Positions 19,766 to 30,515 of a stretch of DNA of 64,000 nt are shown piece by piece (the first letter of the stretch is position 1; every line of letters begins with the position of its first letter). Made by a program: the position numbers and the translations under genes. A model generated the notes under the pieces. It saw nothing but the letters and a program-made list of their open reading frames with translations. It ran no database searches and was not told where the DNA came from. This stretch comes from Margaritifera margaritifera (Eukaryota; Mollusca; Bivalvia; Unionida; Margaritiferidae): the NCBI GenBank assembly GCA_029931535.1, contig JAQPZY010001688.1, forward strand, positions 5,941,001 through 6,005,000, written 5' to 3'.

Positions 19766-21116
19766 ATGATGCACCGAGATTCTTGCGAATGTACCAAGTC
19801 AGAACTGGAACTGTTTTCTATGCCTCCTACCATGATGACGATGCAAGAATCCCAATGGGTGGAATTTCATCCTGTATCGTCTTTGACGGAATCAGCTCCT
19901 ATCGAATTTGAAATCAAAGGACAAACCGAAGATTACATCGATCTGAATAACAGTTACTTGTACCTGAAACTTCAAGTACAAAAAAATGACAACACCCTTC
20001 CTGGGGAAGCTGCCCGAGTGGCACCCGTCAATAATTTCATGCATTCCTTGTTCAGCGGAGTAGATTTGTACTTGAATAACAAACTGGTCAGCAGCAGTTT
20101 GGATACTTACCCTTACCGTGCTTATTTGGAAAATCTCTTGACGTACGGAAAAGAAGCCAAGAACACTCATCTGGATGCTTCGGTGGTCTGGAAACCTGAC
20201 ACCTCGGAAAAGTTCAACGACACAGAGCCGTCAATACCGGCGAAGACTTCTGCTAATGATGGTGATCCTATAATTCCAGCAGTCCCGCACAATGTGGGAT
20301 TTAACGACCGTCGAAAGAAAATCAGGCAAAGTTTAGAACTGATGGATCGTTTGCATTTGGACATGTGGTTGCAAGACAAGTATTTGCTCAATGGAGTCTA
20401 TGTACGCCTGAGACTGAATCGCAGTAGTGCCGCCTTCCATTTGATGGCTCATGCTAACGAGTGGAAAACCAAAATCCAAGAAGCCAAACTTTTACTTGCG
20501 ACGTGTAGAAATCTTACCAAAAGTAGCCAATGACATCAGTCAATCCTTGAGCGGAACCACTGCCAAGTATCCTGTGCGACGTGTGGAAGTGAAAACCTTT
20601 ACCATAGCCGCTGGACTCCGATCCAAAGTCGAAGATCACATCTTCCAAGGACATCTCCCCAAACGTTTGCTGATTGGCATCGTCAGTAATGCAGCCCTCA
20701 ACGGAGTCCACGATCAGAATCCGTTCGAGTTTAAACACTACAACGTCTCCAAGATAGAAGTCAGTCGAGATGGCAAGACCTTGTGTACCAGACCTTTTGA
20801 ACCTAACTTTGGTGTCCAGAAAAATTACTTACGATCTTACCTGAGCCTGTTTGAAGCCACGGGACAGTTAGGTCGCGACACCAGCCACGGCATTTCGTAC
20901 GAGGATTATGCAGGAGGGTATGCCTTGTGGGGATTTGATTTCACTCCTGACCAAGGCAGCGATGAAGGACATTTCCACCCTATAAAATCAGGCCCACTTC
21001 GTGTGGAACTTCAGTTTGCAGATCCTCTACCTGACACAGTGAACGTCGTCTTGTATGCAGAATTTGATAACACTCTAGAAATCAACAGTTTGAGAGAAGT
21101 GATTCTAGACTATTAG
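19766..21116 (+). pseudogene. MCP: double-jelly-roll major capsid protein, frameshifted
   Basis: The ATG at 19766 follows an A8 run; the in-frame TTG at 19742 is an unlikely start. The first frame carries the family blocks WVEFHPVSSLTESAPIEFEI, YIDLNNSYLYLKL, HSLFSGVDLYLNNKLVSS and YPYRAYLENLL, plus LDMWLQDKYLLNGV, that is, the first jelly roll and linker. Near 20490, at a TTTT run, the reading moves to another frame. That frame holds YPVRRVEVKTF, LPKRLLIGIV, FNFK-like HYNVSKIEV, a YEDYAGGYALWGFDFTPD block and the end VVLYAEFDNTLEIN, that is, the second jelly roll, through 21116. Family role: hexon-like capsomers of an icosahedral shell. Only one break is seen and it is at a short homopolymer. 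Confidence 0.9.
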
Positions 21117-21155
21117 AAGAAGAAAAAAAAGATGTAACACGTAGAAGAAGAACCT

Positions 21156-21662
21156 ATGGAGATAGATGAGGGATTTTGTGAGAAGTCACAAACTACCACA
21201 AATGATGATGATGACGAAGTCATTCATTCAGAACCTAAAACCGAGTTTACTGGATTTATTTCTCGATGGCCAGAACAAGAAAAACAGTTAGTGACCTGTT
21301 ATGCTCAGGAATTGAGTGACATCATTTACAGTCTGAGTGAAAAACAATGTCATGGATGTCAAATCGATCATCCCAGTCAGATACAACACGACCAATGTAT
21401 GATGTTGACAGGTGAAGAACAATTGGACAACTATTTGGAAACGGCTTGGTCCCAGAACTCGGACGAAAAAGTGTTGAAACAGTGGTATAAAGTCTTGGTG
21501 AATTCTTCCTTTCCTCCACTCACTCCTCTGGAGATCAGACGCATCGAAGGGTTCATTCAGCAGAGTACAGAAACTATCCGCCGTGAATATTCGTGGAATT
21601 ACAAGACAGATCAATTCAAGTTTAAAGTCAGGTGTGAATTGGTGACTCATTATTTCCATTGA
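21156..21662 (+). CDS. hypothetical protein with Cys/His cluster
   Basis: This intact frame encodes 168 aa. The acidic leader (TTNDDDDEV) is followed by a conserved-looking middle with QCHGCQIDHPSQIQHDQC, a C-x2-C-x3-H-x6-H-x2-C arrangement that could bind zinc. A helical C-terminal half follows. I recall proteins with this cluster next to capsid and protease genes in related elements but know no function. It lies 40 bp after the capsid gene and 34 bp before the protease gene. Confidence 0.55.
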   Translation: MEIDEGFCEKSQTTTNDDDDEVIHSEPKTEFTGFISRWPEQEKQLVTCYAQELSDIIYSLSEKQCHGCQIDHPSQIQHDQCMMLTGEEQLDNYLETAWSQNSDEKVLKQWYKVLVNSSFPPLTPLEIRRIEGFIQQSTETIRREYSWNYKTDQFKFKVRCELVTHYFH

Positions 21663-21695
21663 AGACAAAAAAAAAAAAGAAGAAGAAAGAAAAAA

Positions 21696-22270
21696 ATGGA
21701 TACTAGAGAACTTTATTACCTATTGACTCGTAGTTCCTACACTTCTTCTTGGAATCCTGTGGTATGTGCTAAAGATGAACTACCTCATCGTAAACCGAAA
21801 AACGTTCATGCCTATATCATCAATACCGACGACAGTCATCTACCAGGAACCCATTGGGTTGCCGTGTACTTTCCCAACGATCACAATGGTGGAAGTGTGA
21901 ATTTTTTTATTCTTATGGATTACCTCCTTTGGAAGACGACATCATCGAGTTTATGAGAAGAAATGCCGTCTCGACTCGATTCAATAATGTTAGATTACAA
22001 GGATCGGATTCCATGGTGTGTGGACAATATTGTGTTCATTATCTTCATCAACGCAGTCTTGGATATTCCTTAGAACATTTACTGACTTGGTTTGATAGAA
22101 ACTATGCTCGAAACGATGCTAAAGTACAACGATGGTTTTGTGAACATTTTGGTTATCTCTTGTCTTTAGCTCAGAAGCGTAATGTTAATCAGAATGATGT
22201 AGATGTAGAAAGGTGGAGGTTTAGTTTACCACCCCAACGTTGTCAACCTTGTAAATATGTTCCTGTTTAA
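21696..22270 (+). pseudogene. PRO: adenain-type cysteine protease, frameshifted
   Basis: The first frame starts at the ATG at 21696, directly after an A-run, and holds the catalytic-His block GTHWVAVYF (His53). At a T7 run near 21900-21907 the reading shifts. The second frame has FFYSYG (region of the acidic residue), then LQGSDSMVCGQYC with the oxyanion Gln and catalytic Cys, and continues to 22270. The order His, Asp/Glu, Gln, Cys is that of the adenovirus-type (C5/Ulp1-like) protease that matures virion proteins. It is the last gene before the right terminal DNA. The break is in a homopolymer, so an assembly error is a real alternative. Confidence 0.88.
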
Positions 22271-22494
22271 TATCTTGTTCATTGTTAGTTTTTATGTTAG
22301 AATGGTTATTGTTGATTTTAAAAAAATGGTTATTGTTGAAAAAAAATATGGTGTTGTGTGGTTTTTTATTGAATTTGAAATAATAATGATTATGTTCTAT
22401 CTCTCTCTTTCTATCGAACTGAAGTCACCCCCCCCCCCCTCTATCTATTATCTCACTGTCGATCTGAACCCTATTTTTAGGTCTGCGCAATAGA
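22271..22494. other. non-coding DNA after protease gene
   Basis: No gene is seen. The stretch TGGTTATTGTTGA is repeated twice around 22302-22340, and a C10 run lies at about 22429-22438. A polyadenylation signal is not obvious immediately downstream of the protease stop. The short frame here is AT-rich noise. Confidence 0.5.
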
Positions 22495-22862
22495 TGGTGT
22501 GGTGTATGTGTTAGGATAAAAAATAAAAAATTTAAAATAAAAAATGGGCGTGTGGAGTGTGTTTGTATAGAGTGTGTTTGTGTTTTTTTTTTTTTTAAAT
22601 AAAAATATAAAAAAATTAAAATTAAAAAGGTGTTGTGTGTGTGTGTGTGTGTTTGTGTTTGATTTAAAAATAAAAAATAAAAATGGTTGTGTGGAGTGTG
22701 TTTGTATAGAGTGTGTTTGTGTTTTTTTATAAAAAAAAATAAAAAATAAAAAATTTTAAAATGGTTGTGTGGTGTGTGTTTGTATAGAGTGTGTTTGTGT
22801 TTTGTTTTTTTTTTTTTTTTTTTTTTAAAAAAAATTAAATAAAAAATAAAAAAAAGGACTTG
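22495..22862. repeat. right GT-rich/AT-rich subterminal array
   Basis: Four imperfect units of about 80-90 bp share GTGTGTTTGTATAGAGTGTGTTTGTGTTTT-like cores separated by A/T runs (AAATAAAAAATAAAAA). This is the reverse-complement design of the array at 8641-9000, so both element ends have matching subterminal composition. Confidence 0.65.
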
Positions 22863-22924
22863 TCAAAAAAGGAAGTGGATTAGAGATGATAATGGACATT
22901 TTATTAAGTTGGAGTTTATCAATG
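22863..22924 (+). pseudogene. inverted copy of the HNH gene tail
   Basis: Bases 22883-22924 are identical (42 of 42) to the reverse complement of 9329-9370, the part of the HNH gene encoding DDNGHFIKLEFIN. The match weakens but continues to about 22863. The reading frame is preserved for about 20 codons and then runs into the terminal repeat. It is a remnant of a longer duplicated element end. Confidence 0.85.
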
Positions 22925-22926
22925 TC

Positions 22927-23035
22927 AATTTCCCATAGGAGGACAGTTTTGGGCCCAGAGAGGCCCACCCATGTTAATTTCCCGTTTGGGTCTCAAGTGC
23001 CAACATTTGGGCCTCAATACCCACCAGCTACTACT
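22927..23035 (-). repeat. right terminal inverted repeat, 109 bp
   Basis: The reverse complement is identical to 7850-7958 at every position. It ends ...CCAGCTACTACT at 23035. Confidence 0.95.
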
Positions 23036-23041
23036 CTTAGA
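23036..23041 (+). repeat. right target-site duplication CTTAGA
   Basis: It repeats the six bases at 7844-7849 that precede the left end. Confidence 0.93.
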
Positions 23042-23274
23042 ACTTCAAGTTGTTCCGTTTGACCTAAAGACTGCCATTATTTATCTACAAGGCAACACCC
23101 TTAATCAGCTAAAAATTTGAAAATGCTGACATTATCGATTGATTGATGAAAACGGTTATCTTAGACAGTTAAGAAATAAGGACTTCAAAGAGATATCTGT
23201 TTCTATAGATAAATGCCTGTTTTTAATGTTATACTTCAATGAAACAAGATTTTTGTTTTTTCTGTTCTTCTTGT

Positions 23275-23279
<5 letters not shown>

Positions 23280-23366
<87 letters not shown>
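23280..23366. repeat. (AT)n microsatellite
   Basis: An uninterrupted AT dinucleotide tract of about 87 bp. Confidence 0.98.
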
Positions 23367-23369
<3 letters not shown>

Positions 23370-24542
23370 TCTTTTCCACAGTATAGAAACGACTGTATGT
23401 TTTCCGGAAGCTGCGATTTTTAAGTATGAATTCGGCACCTACGATTATTTTTACAGAGTAAAATATGCTAGGTTTATATTGAAAACCTTAGATAAGTTTA
23501 GGAATCTAAATTTCTTGGTAAGTTATTCCTGTATAAACACGGATTCAAAAGTGATGCACAAAAAGGGGTCTGAAGGGTTATTTGAGCGACGCTGTATTGG
23601 ATTTACGATTCTCTTAGGATTGGTCATAGCAATAAGACAACTTCGCGCAAGAAATCACAATTTCCGGAAGAAAAAAAAATACAGTAGCGTTACTACACTT
23701 TTTTTCAAGAAATTAATTTCATTGTAACATGATAAACATGTCAAATGCGGTCTTTTTTTTACACTGATTGCACTCTGTAGATGTACTATTACACAGTACT
23801 CAAGCGTCTCGCTCAACCATTGGATGCATACTCCTGTGATTACGTAGCAATGTTACACCATTCTGAGCATTTCTATATGTGAAACATGCTTTCAAAGTGG
23901 TATATATTGTCCTACATAAATACCTCTTTCTCTGCCTGCATTGTAAAGATAGATGAAGCGAGATCATGTTAGAATATCAAATATTACCTTTCTTAAATTC
24001 GCTTGTAAACAAAGAAAACTAGGTTTGGGTCCTTTACCAAGAGTTTTAGTGCGGAATCAGTAAATTATTAGGGTGTACTTTCACTTTGAACAGCTTCCGT
24101 CGTTTTTCTTTCATTATTTTTTAATAATAAATGTTTGTGTCACCAGTTTTATTTGTAATACATGATTGACGTAAGTTTTCATATGGTCACTACTATCTCA
24201 TATTCATAAATGGCGCCTGGATGTGTAGTATGTAGGCCGCAGACAGAAGTGTCCGGCCCCTGGGCAGACCAGTCATGGGCCCCAAAGCTAGCTTAATTAG
24301 TAATCTATAATTATTTTAGAAACTTGCAAGATTTTGTTTTAAAATATTTACTGTAAAAGATTAATTAATGTTTTTATAACTGAGTTGACGGCGGGCCCTT
24401 AGAAACGTCCGGACCCCTGGGCAATGCCCCCCCCCCCCACACACCTCTTTGCGGCTCTGGTAGTGTGTGATGTCATGTAATCTTGTTTGATAACAGCCGT
24501 CCAAAATTAAAAGGTCCTATGCATTGTGAATTTAATTTCAAA

Positions 24543-24602
24543 TAGTATCTTTCCTTTCATAATGTAAACGATCTCAGGAATAATATATGGGGAATATTAC
24601 AG
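24543..24602 (+). repeat. 60-bp direct repeat, copy 1
   Basis: It begins TAGTATCTTTCCTTTCATAA and ends GGGGAATATTACAG. It matches 25095-25154 with only two differences. Confidence 0.9.
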
Positions 24603-25094
24603 GAAACCTAATTTTGGATTAGATGTACCTTCCAAGTTGAATCATTTATATTTTTGGCAAGCTTGACGCAAGTTGTTGAAATCATTCAACAAGTGTAATT
24701 CATTTTATAATACAGGACCAAAAAGGTTAGGTTCTATTTGTCCCAATACGTAAATTACTGATTTAATTCAATAAACAGGAGAATAATGACAATGAAATAG
24801 ATCTTAATGCCTCTGAAATTGTGACTGTCTTCTCTGCCCTTATGACGTGTCTAGCGTCAAAAATGTAAAACTGGTAAGTAACATTTCATATCTTATTCGA
24901 AACATCCTGATCTCTTTCTGAAATTGACACAAAGAGAGTACCTTGTCTCTTGACAATCAGATGATTCCTTTTATAAGTTGTTAAAATATACTTTTGTTTC
25001 TTATTTTAATGTACATAATAGATTTGTATTTCTTGTGTATAATAAAATTGATTTTTTTCATCATCCATTTCAGTATTTTGCACTATAAACGAAT

Positions 25095-25154
25095 TAGTAT
25101 CTTTCCTTTCATAATGTAAACGATATCACGAATAATATATGGGGAATATTACAG
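25095..25154 (+). repeat. 60-bp direct repeat, copy 2
   Basis: Second copy of the sequence at 24543-24602, in the same orientation, about 550 bp away. The pair could mark the terminal direct repeats of a small element or a segmental duplication. Confidence 0.9.
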
Positions 25155-25327
25155 CAAGGACACTACAAGAACTTTTCTGCTTGGTAATTTTCTACTAATT
25201 ATTTTCCTGTCATAAATATCGAACAAAAAGAAAAAAATAATCAAACTTACTTACTGAGATTCACGAGAAGATGTAAATTGATGATTCAAACATTGCAAAA
25301 CATTTCAGTTTCACGAAATACCCTTGA

Positions 25328-25428
<101 letters not shown>

Positions 25429-27017
25429 AGAGAGAATAAATAGTCTTGATAGCGATCTCGGTACAAATGGTTTTAAATCAAACTCTGCCATTTTGTACCG
25501 GTAACCTAAGGGGGAAGATTTTAATGGTGTTGTTCACAAAAGAAAGCAGGAACAAATTATGACTGTACGCAATCTAGCCTCAAGTTCATACTCTGTGACT
25601 TAGGTAGCACATAACAGTTTCGTAGAATTAGCCTGGTCAAATTTTAAAACTTAATAGCTAACTCGGATTAGGATGCATGTAGATGTGTAGGAAATCAAGA
25701 TTGAAATATATCTCTGTGGTGAATGTGTTGTTGTCGAAATTTATATCGGCCATACAGAACCGGGTAATGCAACCAAAAAGCTACTTCAATCTAAAGCTCA
25801 TAAGGAAGGTTTGCACTGTTTAAATTTGTGCAAAATTTAGATGGATGGCACATATTTAGTTCCTATTCAAAAGCATCTATATAGGATATAAATTACTGAT
25901 TCCTCCATGTGTATAAGAGTAATTTGAAAATGTATTAATAGTTTCATGTACATCAGTTTAGGACTGCCGCCCCTTTTCTTTTTTTTTATACTTGTCAATT
26001 AGGGCTTATTTTTTAAAAGAAAAACTGTTGTGCTACCTAGAAGCCCAAGCAAAATTTTTCCTTGGTACAATTGTGCTACAAGTTTGACTATTTTCAAACT
26101 GTATATGAATATTAAATGTAAAGGTCATAGGCCCTTTCAGAAAAATATAAATTCCATGTGCAGTGCCACTCATTCAGGGTATTGAAGTGTAAGGGAGGTA
26201 ACTCACTCTCTGTACCTTGTACTATCTTGTACTACTGTTTGGCATTGCTCAGTCTGATTTCACGATAGCAAACCTTGACTTGACTGACAATGTGTTTTTT
26301 TTCTAATTCATAGTTATTTGCTTTTAACTGATTATCTTGCACTTCTTGTCTTTGAGTAAGAAAATTACCTATTAGTCGGTGATGTTCATGCTTAGCTGTC
26401 ACAGATCATAGCAGCTCAATTTTTACAGTCTAATTTAATATCACCGTAGTAATTCCTCCGTCATATTCTTATCATTTTTCGCAAGTGTCAAACCACTAGA
26501 CACATCATATAAATTACTGATACTTTCACAAGCCTCCACATTGAGATAAATCCTAGCTAAAGAGACTTAATTGGTGAAGTTGGTGTTTTTCTACCAAGGA
26601 CATGTATTGGATATTGCCAGTGAGTTTGGAGCAGTGTTCTGAATTGTAGAATGATCCTGTATTAATAGACTTCAGTGGCGCTTTAGTAATGACTAGAATA
26701 TGTGCAAATCACAGAGAAATATGTGCGTTCCATGGTATTCTTTTCATGTTTCGTTGTAGAGGAATGATTAATGCTTGACAAATTGGACCACAAAGTCTGA
26801 TCACTGTACTTTTGACCCATTATTTTTGTAGTACTTAATTTAGTATGAGAATGCCCGATTCTTATTATAAACATTAGCTAAATACTTTTGAAAGTATCTT
26901 CAAAGATTATGAATTTGATGTAGCCCATTTCATGTAATACAGACACACGCAGGAAAGAAGGAGTTTCTTACAGGATCTCGAGTAATACTCGAAAGACATT
27001 TACTATGATTGCAAAAC

Positions 27018-27023
27018 TTTATT
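27018..27023 (-). promoter_or_regulatory. candidate polyadenylation signal of the allatotropin gene
   Basis: On the minus strand AATAAA lies about 350 bp downstream of the allatotropin stop codon. Distance and hexamer only; other AT-rich hexamers could serve. Confidence 0.3.
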
Positions 27024-27370
27024 TACGTATAACGAACTGAAACAAAATTCTGGATCTATAGGTTAAATTTAACAATATATACTAAACTAGAAATAATTGC
27101 TGAAGAAAAGAAAGAGGTAGACTTAAAGTAAAGATGTAAAAGAGGCTTGACATGCATAAAAGACACATTCGGAATTTGCAAACAGCGGTATGAAACTTCC
27201 GTCAAGACCGTACTAAACTCCAATCAAGAAAAGTATACTTGACATATATCTTTTTTTTTTTTTTACCAGTCATTAAATGTCAAACTGAATAATAAAATTC
27301 GTTAGATGTGTATTATGTTTTGCACCGCCATGAACATGCGGAATCTTTTGCGCTACCTAGAGCGCCAACT

Positions 27371-27429
27371 TCAGATGCGTGGAACGTAGTCGTCTCTGAA
27401 TAATTCCTCCTCTGTGATAATACCATCAC
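27371..27429 (-). CDS. AT: allatotropin precursor, coding exon 3 (C-terminus)
   Basis: The exon starts after a good acceptor (TTAATTTTACAG) and completes the split codon left by exon 2 (phase 1). It encodes 18 residues, DGIITEEELFRDDYVPRI, followed by TGA at 27373-27371. The acidic tail matches the usual C-terminal spacer of the precursor, with no further dibasic peptide. It was found by phase-consistent splicing and is too short to stand out as an open frame. The intron before it is 2,634 bp. Confidence 0.75.
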
Positions 27430-30063
27430 CTGTAAAATTAATAATTATTATAATGATAATGGCAGTAGTAGTAGTAGCAAATAAAGGAAGATGTTAAAAT
27501 AAATTAGCAAAACCGAAACACGGTTAAAAGATTGTTATCGTACTTTTTTATCCATCTACACTGGTGGAAAAGGTAATTTGGTCAAAGGATTTATTTTTGT
27601 AAAGATCTATTTGTCTTAGCATAAAGGAAATATTGGTTTATTGGCTTCTTAATGTTTACCCTTTTCCACCAGTCAAAAGCTTGACTTTTCTCACTGAGTT
27701 CATTACTTTTGCAGGTTTATTTGGAGTTAAGGTAACATTTCTGGGCAAGGTAGAGAGTTTAGCCAATTCGAGAAAGTCTAAGCAAAGCATCAAGATGAAA
27801 CTAAATCACTTTAGCGAAAACATTGAGACATTATCGTCTTATAGAGGTTATTATTTGCATATTTGTTTCTTTGCTTGTTCGTCCGCTGTTGTAAAAAAAC
27901 ATGAAACATTACAACTACGAAATAGTGTCTTTGTAAGTATGATATCCTTTTTTAATCCAAGCCATTGTAGGATACTATTAAGGTTTCCTGCACGTACAAA
28001 CTCGTTGTTTAATTTGTTAAAATAAGTTTCTACTTTTTCTTGGTGATAAGTTTTAAATTGCAATTAATCGGAAAAGTTCCCACAGCAATGTTTGATTTTC
28101 GACAACTACCACCAACTTTTCTGAAGAAAGAGCCTGTAGTATATTGTTAGAATCTAAAATTGACGCTGATCGGATACAAGCTTCAAACAATTTGAGAGAT
28201 CACGGGGAAAGATCTGTAAACCACTCTCAATACCAGCTTCGTTTCAAATAAAGAAATATAAATTATGTATGCCTCGTATTCGTACTCGTACGCATGTTAA
28301 TTTTTGTTGAGTAAGGCTTCCTTCATTAAGGTTATCCAAGAATAGAATTCATTTATACTCACGGTATTTGTTTCACCCCATAATGTTGCCTTAATCTGAC
28401 CATTTCATGCTTTGTGTCCCTCACTGTTAAAACAAATAACAACAACAACAACAACATTGTATCCATTTTTATTCCATCAGATCAATACAATCAGCGAAGA
28501 CAAAATATCATTGGAAATTCCAACAGGCAAAGTCTCTTGCTTCAGAATGCTTCTAATTGTTATGAAGCTTGTGTCCGATCAGCGTCTATATTACATTCTA
28601 ACAATATACTACCAGTAAAGAATTTGAATGGGCGTTTTATACCATTACAAATAATGTTGGTATTTGATGCTGTGTACTTGCGGTTTTACAGCCAAACTGT
28701 CAACATGCAAAACCTTTGGTCAGCGAGGTTCTTTTTAAATATATATTACCAAGGTTGTATCCTTTTTTGACGTTTTTTGGAAGTTGTCCATAAAAACTAT
28801 GTCAGAGAAATGAACCTATTCGATGGAAAAAAGCTATCGCCGATATACGAGTAAAACAGCTGGATTCGAACGGATTTTAATATCAAAACGTAGGTGCACA
28901 TCAAGTGCATTTTTTTTGTATATATATATAATGAGTATGTGTCGATTCAAATGGCTAGATATTTCAAACAACATTACTAATATATAATTTCTCCTTCTCG
29001 CATAATATCTAATTTCATGTAATTTGAATGTACAAAATGTATTAGATTTGTACTGTTTTATTACTGAATCATATATAACATTGATGAAAAAGTATATTTT
29101 CTGATATGAGGTGAAGTAAAACATCCTACTATTATCCCATCCCATGTACATCCAGAATATTGTAAATTTCTGCACATGTTTTTAAGAAAAGTAAATTTAC
29201 ATGATTATAAAGGTGTGTTCAATGTGATTCCCGTGCAGTGCCGAGGTGGCAGCTATGGCGGAGGCAGGGATGACGAAGGGCAAAGGTATTGATGGGTGGG
29301 GGTGGGCGACTGTTGTCCATAATAGAGGCACTGTAGTCCTCGTTCTGGTGAAGGCTGTCATTTATGTGCATTCCTATTGCGAGAACAATAATCAAACACT
29401 CCTATTATTCGTCAGGGTATTTCTTTGTTTTTGAGTTGTGGGCTTAATGCTTCTGCGTTATGATATACGTTATGAATCTATGAGACGGGATGTAAATCTT
29501 GTATGTGGAGTTATGGTCTGTACAGCAAACATATAACTGAAAAACTCTTTTGATGTTGCATAGTTGCCAAATTGAGCTGACTTCCTTCGACAAATGTAAT
29601 AGACGATGGTCGTCGTGTAAACTACTTCCCCTCTCTCTGATCTAATTCCAGGCGGTTGGATTAAATTCTCAAAATGTAGTAATAATCAGCTATACCCATA
29701 AACGTTATGGTCGAGCGTGTTTTTTTTTTTTTTTGTTTTTTGTTTTTTTTAAAGGTGCCATGAAAAAAAATTCTTGAGGTACGTATTTCAGATGACTCTA
29801 AGGCAGCTCTTTCCACGACATAATGTATGCACAGTCGGACTATTATTACCAGTTTAAAACCAAGCAGTGTTATTCGATACTTGCGGAAGCTTGGACTCAA
29901 CTTCAGTTTTTTATATGCCATATTGTATATACTGTCCTTTGTGACATCTTAATGCTGGGAGGCTCCAACATTTTTTTCTCGATATTTCATTTTTAATGGA
30001 TCGTTACATATGTTATTGCTGTCTCGAACAAAAAGAACCGTTACGCTAAACTATAGCTCTTAC
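27430..30063 (-). other. allatotropin intron 2
   Basis: The GT donor adjoins exon 2 at 30063-30062 and the AG acceptor lies at 27431-27430. No independent gene is seen inside. The two open frames of 113-130 codons (27633-28025 and 28834-29175) show no recognisable domain or coding-like composition. A (CAA)n tract lies near 28437 and a poly-T run near 29720. Confidence 0.65.
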
Positions 30064-30140
30064 CGTTTCTATCTATCACGTTCTGTAAAAACTCCACTAA
30101 GGAATTGCTATTCCTGTCTGCCATATCAACAACAGGTAGC
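30064..30140 (-). CDS. AT: allatotropin precursor, coding exon 2
   Basis: This exon of 77 bp lies between an acceptor (CATTTTCAG) and a donor (GGTAAGAG). With the two bases left over from exon 1 it reads on as 25 open codons (LPVVDMADRNSNSLVEFLQN then VIDRN) and leaves one base for exon 3. Both splice sites and both phases agree, which is strong evidence for the gene model. The part encoded is the acidic/hydrophobic spacer after the mature peptide. Confidence 0.78.
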
Positions 30141-30515
30141 CTGAAAATGTGATAGTAGAGAGGCGATTAATGATATAAAAAACGATGTTCCGCCAAAGTT
30201 TGGGTTTCCATTTTTAAATCAGATGAGTGACTATAAGAAAACAGACAAAAATGCAACGGTAACTTTTTTTTATCGACATCTGCATGGTATCGTTGCAGAT
30301 GTTAACAGAAGGATAAGAGACACCAGATTCTCTCTCTCATAGTGAGCAAAAAATGGGTTTACTTTCTTCTCAGAGACTCTTTGTTTTTCGTTTTCCTCTA
30401 TTTCTATATTATATGTGCATTTTAAGACAAAAGATATTTCTCTGGGGATAAAGTCTTGGAATGTTTCTTATGGGAATGAGCTTGAGATATTCAACTACAA
30501 GAGTACGATTCTTAC

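Larger units (their letters stand above)
7850..23035 (+). mobile_element. Polinton/Maverick (adintovirus-like) element, complete ends, defective genes
   Basis: This is a 15,186-bp element with 109-bp perfect terminal inverted repeats that begins AG, ends CT and is bounded by CTTAGA duplications. It encodes the diagnostic Polinton/adintovirus set: protein-primed PolB (internally deleted), an rve integrase with chromodomain, an FtsK/HerA-type packaging ATPase, an adenain-type cysteine protease, penton-like minor capsid and double-jelly-roll major capsid proteins. It also carries an HNH endonuclease and an IAP-like gene. Apparently intact reading frames are the HNH gene, the ATPase, and those at 15576, 16082, 17875, 19297 and 21156. 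Apparently broken ones are PolB, IAP, the two accessory genes at 12492-13742, the gene at 14669, the integrase, penton, major capsid and protease. What is seen is the boundaries and motifs. That it integrated as a virus-like transposon follows from the family. That it is now immobile without help is inference. Confidence 0.95.

Noticed and set aside
23239..23727. 162-codon frame starting in the (AT)n tract
   Set aside because: The first part encodes YIYIYI from the microsatellite. The rest has no domain, and the frame is open by chance in AT-rich DNA.
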